A model generated the notes under the pieces. It saw only the letters and a list, made by a program, of their open reading frames with translations. It was not told the DNA's origin and ran no database searches. A stretch of 64,000 bases of DNA from Mayfieldus sp963841445 (lineage in GTDB: Bacteria > Actinomycetota > Thermoleophilia > Solirubrobacterales > 70-9). Positions 47,697 through 55,317 of the stretch are shown one piece after another; position 1 is the first letter of the stretch; each line of letters starts with the position of its first letter. The position numbers were made by a program, and so were the translations under genes. Where the stretch lies: the NCBI GenBank assembly GCA_963841445.1, contig CAWJCP010000001.1:62001-126000 (forward strand). The letters run 5' to 3'.

Positions 47697-48875
47697 TCAT
47701 AGCTGGGCCGCGTCAAGCGGCTGTCCGAGCAGCTGCCGCCCGGCGAGCTCCCAGGTCGACGGGGCGACGAGCATGTGCTGGGTGGCGACGTGGACGTCGC
47801 GGAGCTGGCGCTGCAGCGGGTTGGTGTCGTAAACCGCCGCGCCGCCGCCGAGCTCGTACATCGCAACGGTGACGTCGCGGGCGGCGCCGATCGCGTGCGT
47901 CGCCGCAAGACGCAGCCCGGCGCGCATCGCCACCGGCACCTCGCCGCTCTCGGTCGCCGCCGACCACGCCGCGCCGACCTTCTCGTCGATCAACGCCCGC
48001 CCAGCCGACAGCGACGCCTGGGCGCGGGCGACCCGGGCCTGCGCCTCGGGGCGCTCGGCGAGGGTGCGCTTGCCACCGGTTGGCGTGCGGACCCCGGCGA
48101 CGGCGAGAAGCTCAGCGACGGCCGCCCGCGCGATCCCGAGCCCGACCGCGGCGATCGAGAGCGCCAGCAGCCCGAAGACCGGAAAGGCGTAGAGCGGCCC
48201 CGGCGCCCGCGGAGAGTCGCTGATCAGCGAAGCCGAGCGCTCGGCGGGCACCAGCCGGTCAGCGATCTCGATGTCATGGCTGCCGGTGCCGCGCAAGCCG
48301 GCGACGTTCCAGGTGTCGACGATCGTCACCTCGCGGGCCGGGAAGAGCAGCAGGCGGATGTCGGGGGCGCCCGACTCGAGCTTCTCCAGCTCGCCGTCGC
48401 GCTCGACCAGGCAGCCGCCCATCAGCCAGTCGCAGTGCTCACAGCCACTCGCGAACTGCCAGCGCCCCGAGGCGCGCAGCCCGTCGGCCTCCGCGACCGC
48501 CCGCCCCTTGGGCGCGAAGACGCCTCCGGCGATCCCGCTCGGTTCCCCGAACACCTCGTCGGCGCCCTCCTCGGGCAGGTAGGCGGCGAGCATGCCGCTG
48601 GTGGCCGCGACCGCGAGGCACCAGCCGGCGGCGCCATCTCCGTGCGCGAGGGCCTCGACCGCATCAATGAGCTGCGCCGGCGTCGCCTCGCCGCCGCCGA
48701 GCTCGCGCGGAACCAGCATCCGGAACAGGCCCGCCTCGGCAATCGCCTCGACCAGGGGCCTCGGCAGCCGCCGCCCGCGCTCCGCCTCGAGCGCCGCCTC
48801 GCGCGCCAACGGCGCCAGGCCGCGCGCGGCGGCGCGGGGGTCGGCCGCCGGCGGCGTCGTTTGCGGTGCGGCCAT
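47697..48875 (-). CDS. Acyl-CoA dehydrogenase-fold flavoprotein (HsaA/group D monooxygenase-like)
   Basis: A 392-residue member of the acyl-CoA dehydrogenase superfamily. The N-terminal helical domain has LVEAIAEAGLFRMLVPRELGGGEA, and the middle beta domain has ASGRWQFASGCEHCDWLMGGCLV and WNVAGLRGTGSHDIEIADRLVP. The C-terminal bundle ends RQLRDVHVATQHMLVAPSTWELAGRQLLG. The VATQHMLV ending and lack of a clear catalytic Glu base are more like flavin-dependent group D hydroxylases (HsaA, HpaB-type) than true dehydrogenases. A flavin reductase at 24.3 kb could in principle be a partner, but is not linked. The gene stop abuts repeat A8. Confidence 0.82.
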   Translation of the reverse strand: MAAPQTTPPAADPRAAARGLAPLAREAALEAERGRRLPRPLVEAIAEAGLFRMLVPRELGGGEATPAQLIDAVEALAHGDGAAGWCLAVAATSGMLAAYLPEEGADEVFGEPSGIAGGVFAPKGRAVAEADGLRASGRWQFASGCEHCDWLMGGCLVERDGELEKLESGAPDIRLLLFPAREVTIVDTWNVAGLRGTGSHDIEIADRLVPAERSASLISDSPRAPGPLYAFPVFGLLALSIAAVGLGIARAAVAELLAVAGVRTPTGGKRTLAERPEAQARVARAQASLSAGRALIDEKVGAAWSAATESGEVPVAMRAGLRLAATHAIGAARDVTVAMYELGGGAAVYDTNPLQRQLRDVHVATQHMLVAPSTWELAGRQLLGQPLDAAQL

Positions 48876-48918
48876 CGCGCCGATGATCTCACGACCTCGA
48901 AGCTGAGATGCTGCGCGG

Positions 48919-49272
48919 GTGCTCCAGCACGTGTCGCTCGAGGTGCCCCGGGACCAGGTCGCGCGGACGATCGAGTTCTGGGGCCTGCTTGGATTCGGGC
49001 CCAGCGAGGCGCCGGAGCCGATCGCGCCCTACGTGACCTGGCTCGCGCACGAGGGGACCCAGATCCACCTGATCCACACCGACGAGGCGACGGTTCCGCC
49101 GCTCGGGCACGCGGCGGTGGTCGCCCCCGATTTCGAAGCGTCCGTGAAGCGCCTCCGCGAGGCCGAGTTCGAGGTCGAGGAGGCCCGTGAGCTCTGGGGG
49201 GCCAGCCGGGCCTTCGCGATCGCCCCGGCCGGCCACCGGGTCGAGCTGATGGCCTCGCCGCCCGGCACCTGA
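48919..49272 (+). CDS. VOC-family (glyoxalase/dioxygenase-like) protein
   Basis: A 117-residue single-domain vicinal-oxygen-chelate protein: two beta-alpha-beta-beta-beta modules seen as MLQHVSLEVPRDQVARTIEFWGLLGFGP and GHAAVVAPDFEASVKRLREAEFEVEEA … GHRVELMASPP. The metal ligand positions would be His4, His in IHLIH, His64 region (LGHAAV) and the Glu in VELM. Members include glyoxalases, epimerases and resistance proteins; no substrate can be assigned. GTG start at 48919, divergent from the flavoprotein gene by 43 bases. Confidence 0.8.
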   Translation: MLQHVSLEVPRDQVARTIEFWGLLGFGPSEAPEPIAPYVTWLAHEGTQIHLIHTDEATVPPLGHAAVVAPDFEASVKRLREAEFEVEEARELWGASRAFAIAPAGHRVELMASPPGT

Positions 49273-49323
49273 CCCCGGCGCACCGGCTGCGCCGCCGATT
49301 CGATTTCTAGGATCATCGGCCCG

Positions 49324-50952
49324 ATGAGATACCCGATCGAGAGCTTCAGCGAGGAGGAACGGGCGCTGCTCGCGCCGCACTTCACCAACCTCGACCGCCC
49401 GGTTTTCGCGCTGATCAACCTCCCGGAGACGGTGAAGGGGGCGCTGTTCGCCCGCTATTCCCGCTACCCGGGGACGGTGCGCCAGCTCTTCCTGGAGGAG
49501 TTCGCCGCAGACGTCCCCGAGGGCGAGCGGCCATTCGACGGCGAGGAGGGCGAGCGCGCGGCGCGCCTCTACCGCAACGTCTTTCTCGGCTACGGCGACG
49601 ACTCGATCGCCCAGGTCGGCGGCGCCCACATCGCCTGCGAGTGGGTCTCCAACGTTCTCACCAAGGTCCTGCAGCGCGGCCGCCTCGCCGCCTACCTCGA
49701 GCAGTCGACTCGATACATCCCCTACGACAAGCCGATGCCCGCTGATGTGGGCGCCGGATACCGCTACTACGGTGACGATCAGCTCGGCCCCGAGTTCGCG
49801 ACCGCGATGGACGAGCTGTTCGCGATCTACTCGGGCAGCCTCCAGACGATCGAGGAATGGGCCGCGCAGCGCTGGCCGCGCGGCGAAGAGCCCGACCCGG
49901 CCTGGCGGCGCTCGATCCGCGCCAAGGCGCTGGACCTGCTGCGCGGGCTGCTGCCCGCCGCCACGCTCAGCCACGTCGGCATCTTCGCCTCCGGTCAGGC
50001 CTACGAGCAGCTGCTGCTGCGGCTGATGGCCTCGCCGCTGCCCGAGGCGCGCGATTTCGGCTCGATGATCCTGACCGAGCTGCAGAAGGTGATGCCGAGC
50101 TTCGTCGCCAGGGTCGAGCGGCCCGACCGCGGTGGGGAGTGGATCGGCTACCTGCAGGCCCGCCGCGACGCGACCGAGCGCTGGGCCGGCCGCCTCGGGC
50201 TTGACCGCCGCGCCCCCGATGACGCCCCGTCGGTCGAGCTGATCCACGTCGACGGGAGCGAGGAGGACCTGCTCGCCTCCTGTCTGTTCGAGTCCGCCCA
50301 GGTCCCTGAGACCGAGATCCGGGCCCGGCTCGACGTCCTCGAGCCCGGCGAGCGCGCCGCGCTGCTCGCCGACCTGGTCGGCGAGCGGGCAAATCGCCGC
50401 TACCGGCCCGGTCGCGGCTTCGAGGCGCTGCGCTATCGGTTCGAGATCGTCTCCGACTACGGCGGCTTCCGCGACCTGCAGCGCCATCGCATGCTGACCT
50501 GCCAGTGGCAGCGCCTCACCCCCGATCTCGGCGCCGGGGTCCCAGAGGAGATCCGCGACGCCGGGATCGGGGACGAGTATGAGCGGGCGCTGGAGATATC
50601 GGCGATCGAGTTCGAGCGACTCGAGGCCGAGGGCCTGCGCGACGCCGCCCCTTACGCGCTCTGCCTCGGCTTCCGGATCCGCTACGTGCTCGACCTCAAC
50701 GCGCGCGAGGCGATGCACCTGATCGAGCTGCGCTCCGGGCGCGAGGGGCATCCGACCTACCGCGCCGTTGCGCAGGCGATGCACGAGCGGATCGGCGCTG
50801 TGCATCCCGCCGTCGCAGCGGCGATGAGCCACGTCGACCTTTCCGAGGAGCCGCGCCTGGAGCGGGTGCTGAGCGAGATCCGCACCCACCGCAAGCGGAT
50901 CGGCGCCGGCGCCCAGGTCGACGCCCCGCCGGGTCTCAGCGGCCTCGGCTAG
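49324..50952 (+). CDS. ThyX-like protein with two ThyX-related halves
   Basis: A 542-residue protein related to flavin-dependent thymidylate synthase (ThyX), about twice the usual ~220–250 residues. The first half has YGDDSIAQVGGAHIACEWVSNVL and RGRLAAYLEQSTRY; the second has FEIVSDYGGFRDLQRHRMLTCQWQRLTP and AREAMHLIELRSGREGHPTYRAVAQAMHERI. The canonical ThyX motif is RHR-x2-S-x-N-x2-S-x-R. The first half keeps only its end (EQSTRY) and the second only its start (RHR), so neither half carries a full motif. It may be a diverged enzyme or a composite active site. No thyA is seen in the window. ATG at 49324. Confidence 0.78.
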   Translation: MRYPIESFSEEERALLAPHFTNLDRPVFALINLPETVKGALFARYSRYPGTVRQLFLEEFAADVPEGERPFDGEEGERAARLYRNVFLGYGDDSIAQVGGAHIACEWVSNVLTKVLQRGRLAAYLEQSTRYIPYDKPMPADVGAGYRYYGDDQLGPEFATAMDELFAIYSGSLQTIEEWAAQRWPRGEEPDPAWRRSIRAKALDLLRGLLPAATLSHVGIFASGQAYEQLLLRLMASPLPEARDFGSMILTELQKVMPSFVARVERPDRGGEWIGYLQARRDATERWAGRLGLDRRAPDDAPSVELIHVDGSEEDLLASCLFESAQVPETEIRARLDVLEPGERAALLADLVGERANRRYRPGRGFEALRYRFEIVSDYGGFRDLQRHRMLTCQWQRLTPDLGAGVPEEIRDAGIGDEYERALEISAIEFERLEAEGLRDAAPYALCLGFRIRYVLDLNAREAMHLIELRSGREGHPTYRAVAQAMHERIGAVHPAVAAAMSHVDLSEEPRLERVLSEIRTHRKRIGAGAQVDAPPGLSGLG

Positions 50953-50961
50953 GCACCACTC

Positions 50962-51783
50962 TTGCCCCTCGCTCGGCGCCTCTGCCCGATTGCCCTGCCG
51001 GCAACGATGCTGGCGCTGGCGCTTTGCGGATGCGGCGCCGGCTCGCCCGCCGACGCAGCCGCCCGCTGGATGCCGGTTCCGACGACCGCGCCCTGGCAGT
51101 GGCAGCTGCAGGGGCCGATCGACACCTCGATTCCCGCCAACGTGTACGAGCTCGACGGATTCTCCACCAAGCCGAAGGCGGTCAAGCGCCTGCACGACCA
51201 GCGACGCAGGGCGATCTGCTATCTCGACGTCGGCTCCTGGGAGAGCTACCGGCCGGACCGGGGCCGCTTCCCCAAGTCGGTGATCGGGCGGCGCTACCAG
51301 GGCTTCCCCGACGAGCGCTGGATCGACATCCGCCGGATCGGCAAGCTGGCACGGCCGCTGCGCGCCCGCTTCGACCTCTGCAAGCGAAAGGGCTTCGATG
51401 CGGTCGAGCCCGACAACGTCAACGGGTTCTCAAACGACACCGGATTCCCGATCACAGCCGCGGACCAGCTTCGCTTCAACCGCTGGGTCGCGCGCCAGGT
51501 GCACCGGCGCGGAATGTCGGTGGCGCTGAAGAACGACCCAGAGCAGGTGTCGAAGCTGGTAGGGCGCTTCGACTTCGCGGTCGTCGAGCAGTGCTTCCAG
51601 TTTCACGAGTGCGGTCGCTTCTCACCCTTCGTCGCGGCGGGCAAGGCGGTCTTCGAGGCCGAATACGAGCTCTCGCCGAGCAGCTACTGCCACCGGGCGG
51701 CAGCGCTCGGCTTCAGCGCGATCCGCAAGGCCGACGCGCTGCGGGCGCGACCCTGGCGACCATGCTTCGCGCCCGGCGGCTGA
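50962..51783 (+). CDS. Secreted endo-alpha-1,4-polygalactosaminidase-like (GH114) protein
   Basis: A 273-residue exported TIM-barrel protein. The TTG at 50962 starts a lipoprotein-like signal peptide (LALALCGC, lipobox Cys near residue 22–24). The GH114 features are WQWQLQGPIDTSIPANVYELDGF, RAICYLDVGSWESYRPD, RKGFDAVEPDNVNGFSNDTGFPIT (candidate acidic catalytic residues) and FAVVEQCFQFHECGRFSPF. Members cleave galactosaminogalactan-type or other exopolysaccharides. It starts 9 bases after the ThyX-like gene and ends at a cluster of inverted repeats. Confidence 0.82.
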   Translation: MPLARRLCPIALPATMLALALCGCGAGSPADAAARWMPVPTTAPWQWQLQGPIDTSIPANVYELDGFSTKPKAVKRLHDQRRRAICYLDVGSWESYRPDRGRFPKSVIGRRYQGFPDERWIDIRRIGKLARPLRARFDLCKRKGFDAVEPDNVNGFSNDTGFPITAADQLRFNRWVARQVHRRGMSVALKNDPEQVSKLVGRFDFAVVEQCFQFHECGRFSPFVAAGKAVFEAEYELSPSSYCHRAAALGFSAIRKADALRARPWRPCFAPGG

Positions 51784-51790
51784 CCCCGGC

Positions 51791-51828
51791 GTTTCTCCAC
51801 CTGCGCTGAGTTTCTCCACCTGCGCTGA
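51791..51828 (+). repeat. Perfect 19-bp tandem duplication
   Basis: GTTTCTCCACCTGCGCTGA is repeated twice in direct contact, beginning 7 bases after the GH114-like stop. Confidence 0.9.
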
Positions 51829-51867
51829 TGCTCTACAACCCCTATAGGGGCGCAAAACCATCAGCGC
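51822..51867. terminator. Nested stem-loops between convergent genes
   Basis: An outer perfect 9-bp stem GCGCTGATG (51822–51830)/CATCAGCGC (51859–51867) encloses a 12-bp perfect palindrome CCCCTATAGGGG (51839–51850). Its position between converging transcripts suggests termination in both directions; no T-run follows. Confidence 0.5.
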
Positions 51868-51876
51868 GGCGTTGAT

Positions 51877-51900
51877 TGGCGCCGTTCTGCTTCGGCGCCA
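51877..51900. terminator. Hairpin before the membrane-protein stop
   Basis: TGGCGCCG-N8-CGGCGCCA, perfect 8-bp arms, ending 5 bases from the stop of the convergent membrane-protein gene. A likely terminator for one or both genes. Confidence 0.5.
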
Positions 51901-51905
51901 CACAG

Positions 51906-52805
51906 CTAGCGGCGACGCTTGCGCTTGCGCCGCTGCGAAGCTTCACCTGCGTCTGAAGCCTCGCCGCTCTCCGGATCGACGCTCACCTCGCCTGACGTCG
52001 AGCCGATCTGATCGTGCTCTGAGCTTTCGACCTCGGTGGCCTGCCCGTCGATCGTCTCGCCGCCTTCACCCTGCAGCGACTCGGCAGCCCGCTCCCCGGG
52101 GGTCGGCCAGGGAATCGCCTTCCCCGCCGCCCACGCGGGCGGCCGCCCGCGTGGCGTCCAGCCGCCGATCAGCAGCCCGAGGTAGATGAACCAGAGCGGC
52201 ATGTATTGGGAGAAAACGAACGAGGCGACCCCCAGCGCCGCCCCCAGCGAGCCCCAGAAGCGGGTCAGCAGTCCGACTCGCATCGCCTGAAAGCAGGTGT
52301 AGGCCATCGCGAAGGCGAAGCTGAGCGCGCCGGCGAACCCGACTCCGGTCGTCACGTCGGCAAGCGAGCCGCTCTTGATCACGTCCTCGGCGACGTTGTT
52401 GGCGTGATCGCCGGTCCCCAGGACGCCCTTGGCGACGAAGTCGGGGGCGGCATCCCTGAGCAGCAGCGCGGTGAGGATCGACCCGGCGGCAAGGAACAGC
52501 GGCCCGGCGATCGTCAGCCCGACGAGCTGGCTGCGCACCCGGTCTCCGCGCGCCTGCGCGGCACGGAACAGATAGAGCAGCGGGACGGCCAGCAGCGCAA
52601 AGCCGAGCCCCTGGACGACGTAGGCGAGCAGAAAGAAGCCGGAGTCGTCGTTGATCTTGCGCAGCCGCTCGGCGTTGCCGCCGGCGCCGAACTTGCTCGC
52701 CACGATCGCCACCGCGGCGATCGAGAGGGCCGCCGCGAGCAGGGACAAGAGCCCAGCCGGAGTCGCCCAGCGCCGTTCGCGCTCGATGGTCTGAGCCGGC
52801 TCCAA
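51906..52805 (-). CDS. Polytopic membrane protein of unknown function
   Basis: A 299-residue protein with about six hydrophobic segments in residues ~15–215 and a low-complexity acidic tail (residues ~235–290, rich in Glu/Ser/Gly/Ala) that ends in a strongly basic QRRKRKRRR. Recognisable internal features are limited to small-residue-rich helices (LVGLTIAGPLFLAAGSILTALL). The TTG at 52805 follows the stop of the 78-residue gene by 2 bases, so CBS protein, small protein and this membrane protein form one operon. I do not recognise the family. Confidence 0.65.
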   Translation of the reverse strand: MEPAQTIERERRWATPAGLLSLLAAALSIAAVAIVASKFGAGGNAERLRKINDDSGFFLLAYVVQGLGFALLAVPLLYLFRAAQARGDRVRSQLVGLTIAGPLFLAAGSILTALLLRDAAPDFVAKGVLGTGDHANNVAEDVIKSGSLADVTTGVGFAGALSFAFAMAYTCFQAMRVGLLTRFWGSLGAALGVASFVFSQYMPLWFIYLGLLIGGWTPRGRPPAWAAGKAIPWPTPGERAAESLQGEGGETIDGQATEVESSEHDQIGSTSGEVSVDPESGEASDAGEASQRRKRKRRR

Positions 52806-52807
52806 TC

Positions 52808-53044
52808 TCAGTCGCTCGCCGCGGTGCCTTCCCGGCGCTCGGGCGGCGTCTGCTCCACCCGCACCGGGTAGTACTCGTAGTCCTGCGGCTCGGCGATGCG
52901 CGAGATCCGGTCGCCGACCGCGAGCAGCAGGTCGAGGAACGGCGCCGCGAGCCCGATCACGGTCTCGGCCCGCTCGACGTTGCGGCGCTGGGCCGTAGTC
53001 AGGTTGCGCCGCGCGGACTGGACGGGGGATCGCTGCTCACCCAT
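52808..53044 (-). CDS. Small protein in the CBS operon, unknown function
   Basis: A 78-residue protein with one mildly hydrophobic helix (VIGLAAPFLDLLLAVGDRISRIA) between a basic N-terminus and a polar C-terminus. Its ATG overlaps the CBS gene stop by 1 base (TGATG), and its stop is 2 bases before the next start. The tight coupling supports a real gene; no function can be stated. Confidence 0.6.
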   Translation of the reverse strand: MGEQRSPVQSARRNLTTAQRRNVERAETVIGLAAPFLDLLLAVGDRISRIAEPQDYEYYPVRVEQTPPERREGTAASD

Positions 53045-53490
53045 CAGCCGCGCTCGTGGAAGAAGAACTGCGGCAGGGCCCCCTCGATGACCTCCTGAGT
53101 CATCCGCTGCGCCACCTCGAGGTCCCCGGTCCGGACTGCGATGTCGTCGAGGGTGACGATCCCCGCCAGCTCGCCGTGATCGATCACCGGCAGGCGCCGG
53201 ACCCTGTGCTGGACCATCAGCGCCGCGGCCTCCTCGAGCTCCATCTCGGGCTCACCGCAGATGAGAGGGCGGGAGAGCCGCTCGCGCAGCGGCGCGTCGG
53301 GGTCCGAGCCATCGGCGAGGACCCGGGTCGCGAGGTCGCGGTCGGTGACCATCGCCACCGGCAACCCATCGGGCTCGACGATCACGACCGAGCCGACGTT
53401 GTGGTCGCGCATCCGCTGCGCGAGCTCCGAGGCGCTGGTCTCCGGAACCGCCGTGACGACGCCGCTGGTCATGATCTCGCGCAGCTGCAC
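53044..53490 (-). CDS. Tandem CBS-domain protein
   Basis: A 148-residue Bateman module. CBS1 is REIMTSGVVTAVPETSASELAQRMRDHNVGSVVIVEPDGLPVAMVTDRDLATRVLA, CBS2 is LSRPLICGEPEMELEEAAALMVQHRVRRLPVIDHGELAGIVTLDDIAVR. Such proteins bind adenosine nucleotides and regulate partner proteins. A helical C-terminus (QRMTQEVIEGALPQFFFHERG) follows. I favour the GTG at 53490 (VQLREIMTS), the usual start just before CBS1; ATG 53517 would add 9 residues. First gene of a three-gene operon and divergent from the saccharopine-dehydrogenase-like gene. Confidence 0.85.
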   Translation of the reverse strand: MQLREIMTSGVVTAVPETSASELAQRMRDHNVGSVVIVEPDGLPVAMVTDRDLATRVLADGSDPDAPLRERLSRPLICGEPEMELEEAAALMVQHRVRRLPVIDHGELAGIVTLDDIAVRTGDLEVAQRMTQEVIEGALPQFFFHERG

Positions 53491-53526
53491 CGCCGTACCG
53501 TATCGCTGGCATAGCATCCCCCGCGC

Positions 53527-54657
53527 ATGACTGCTGCGCAGCAGACGGGGCCAATCGCGGTCTACGGCGCCACCGGCTTCACCGGACGGCTGGTCGCCCG
53601 GGAGCTGCGCCGTCGCGACGCCGACTTCCTGATCGCCGGCCGCAGCCGCCAGCGACTGGAGTCTCGCTCGAACGAGCTCGGCGGCGTCCCCGTCGCCGTC
53701 GTCTCGCTCGACGACCCGGCTGGCCTGCGCTCGCTGCTCGAGCCGTGTGCGGCGGTGATCGCCTGCGCCGGGCCGTTCACGAAGTACGGCGAGCCGGTGC
53801 TGGCCGCGGCGACCGACACCGGCACCCACTACGTCGACACGACCGGCGAGCAGCCCTTCATGCAGATGGTCTTCGACCGCTACGGCGAACCCGCAGAGCG
53901 GGCCGGGGCAGCCCTGGTCAGCGGGATGGGATTCGACTATGCCCCGGGCGACATGCTGGCTTCGCTGACCGCCGAGGGAATGGGCCCGCTCGACGAGGTC
54001 GCGATCGCCTACAGCGTGGCCGGCTTCGAGCCGACCCGGGGCACCGCGCTCTCGGCGCTGGAGATCATCGGCGGCGGTGCGATCGAATGGCGCGACTCGC
54101 GCTGGCAGCCGGCCGGGAACGGAGTCGACGGCGGCCGCTGGGACTTCGCCGCCCCGGTCGGTGAGCAGCGCACCCTCCGCTATCCGGCCGGCGAGCAGAT
54201 CACCGTGCCCAGGCATGTGCAGACGGCGAGGGTGCGGACGCTGCTGCACGGGATGATGGTTCCCCCGCAGCTGATGCCGCTGGCGAGGATCGCGATGCCG
54301 GCGGTCGGGCTCGCGCTGCGCACGCCGCTCAGCGCCGCGATCGCAGCGCTGATCAAGCGGATGCCCGAGGGCCCGAGCGACGAGGGCCGCGCCGGGGCCC
54401 GCTTCATGGTCTCCTGCGAGGCGCGGGTCGGCCCGCGCTCGCGCCGCGGCGTAATCAGGGGCCGCGACCCCTACGGGCTGACCGCGGTGACCACCTCGCA
54501 GGCGGCGCTGCTCGCCGCGGCGCCGGGATTCGATCGCGCCGGCGCCCTCGCCCCAGCACAGGCGTTCGACCCGGGCGGCTTCCTGGCCGCCCTTGCGGAC
54601 GTCGGCGTCGAGCTCGAGGTCGAGGCACTGCCTGAGCCGGCCGTCGCGGCCCGCTAG
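53527..54657 (+). CDS. Saccharopine dehydrogenase-family NAD(P)-binding oxidoreductase
   Basis: A 376-residue protein with an N-terminal Rossmann domain (IAVYGATGFTGRLVARELRRR), FLIAGRSRQRLE, and the family motifs VIACAGPFTKYGEPVLAAATDTGTHYVDTTGEQPFM and GAALVSGMGFDYAPGDMLA. Relatives include mycobacterial trans-acting enoyl reductases for phthiocerol lipids, and proteins of unknown substrate; true lysine-pathway saccharopine dehydrogenase is unlikely. The stop overlaps the GTG of the zinc-ribbon gene by 1 base. Confidence 0.82.
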   Translation: MTAAQQTGPIAVYGATGFTGRLVARELRRRDADFLIAGRSRQRLESRSNELGGVPVAVVSLDDPAGLRSLLEPCAAVIACAGPFTKYGEPVLAAATDTGTHYVDTTGEQPFMQMVFDRYGEPAERAGAALVSGMGFDYAPGDMLASLTAEGMGPLDEVAIAYSVAGFEPTRGTALSALEIIGGGAIEWRDSRWQPAGNGVDGGRWDFAAPVGEQRTLRYPAGEQITVPRHVQTARVRTLLHGMMVPPQLMPLARIAMPAVGLALRTPLSAAIAALIKRMPEGPSDEGRAGARFMVSCEARVGPRSRRGVIRGRDPYGLTAVTTSQAALLAAAPGFDRAGALAPAQAFDPGGFLAALADVGVELEVEALPEPAVAAR

Positions 54658-55310
54658 TGGCGGCTGCCGCCTCTGCCCCGGAGGGCCGCAATCCTCCCAC
54701 GGTCCCGCTGGAGGCCGGGAGCGGCCCCGCCAACCCCCCCTGCCCGGTCTGCGGCGAGCCGCTGTTCGGCTGGACGACCGCGGCGGGCGGGGTCGGGGTC
54801 CGCCGCTGCGAGGCCTGCGGGCTGGCGGTCGTCGGCGACCCCGGCGGGGAGCGAGACGTGCTGGCGGAGCTCGAGGGCCATCGGGTCGAGGGCGGCGACG
54901 AGCCCCGCTACCAGATCCCGAACCGGGCCAGCTTCCAGGCCTGGCTGGCCGGCCGCAGCTGGGCGCCGATCGAGCCCGGGACCCGCTACCTGTTCACGCC
55001 CGAGTCGGTCAGGCGCCTCGTCTCGGACCGCGACCAGACGGTCTCGCGGGTCCGCTGGCGACCGGGCGCCGCGATCGTCGCAATGTGGGGAACGTTGGCC
55101 AACTCCTTCACCTTCGGCCGCAACGTCGGCCTCGCCGCGATCGGTCGCGGGGTCGCCGAGCCGGCGCCGACTGCTTGGCAGCGGCGCCTCGACGCGTTCA
55201 TCAGCATCGTCACCTCACCGCCGGTCCTGCTCGTCGCGCTGGTGCTCGAGACGGCCGCGGCGACCGCCAGGCGCGGCGGCGTCGTGGAGCTGAGCCTGCG
55301 CCTCGAGTAG
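54657..55310 (+). CDS. Zinc-ribbon protein of unknown function
   Basis: A 217-residue protein with a zinc-ribbon near the N-terminus (CPVCGEPLFGW … RRCEACGLAVV, residues ~29–55). The remainder has Trp/Arg-rich stretches (FQAWLAGRSWAPIEPGTRYLFTPESVRRL) and a C-terminal hydrophobic helix (SIVTSPPVLLVALVLETAAATA). The lone ribbon resembles those preceding class I methyltransferases, but no S-adenosylmethionine motif is visible. It starts with GTG, coupled by a 1-base overlap to the oxidoreductase gene, and converges on the hydrolase with 7 bases between stops. Confidence 0.6.
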   Translation: MAAAASAPEGRNPPTVPLEAGSGPANPPCPVCGEPLFGWTTAAGGVGVRRCEACGLAVVGDPGGERDVLAELEGHRVEGGDEPRYQIPNRASFQAWLAGRSWAPIEPGTRYLFTPESVRRLVSDRDQTVSRVRWRPGAAIVAMWGTLANSFTFGRNVGLAAIGRGVAEPAPTAWQRRLDAFISIVTSPPVLLVALVLETAAATARRGGVVELSLRLE

Positions 55311-55317
55311 TCGCGGC

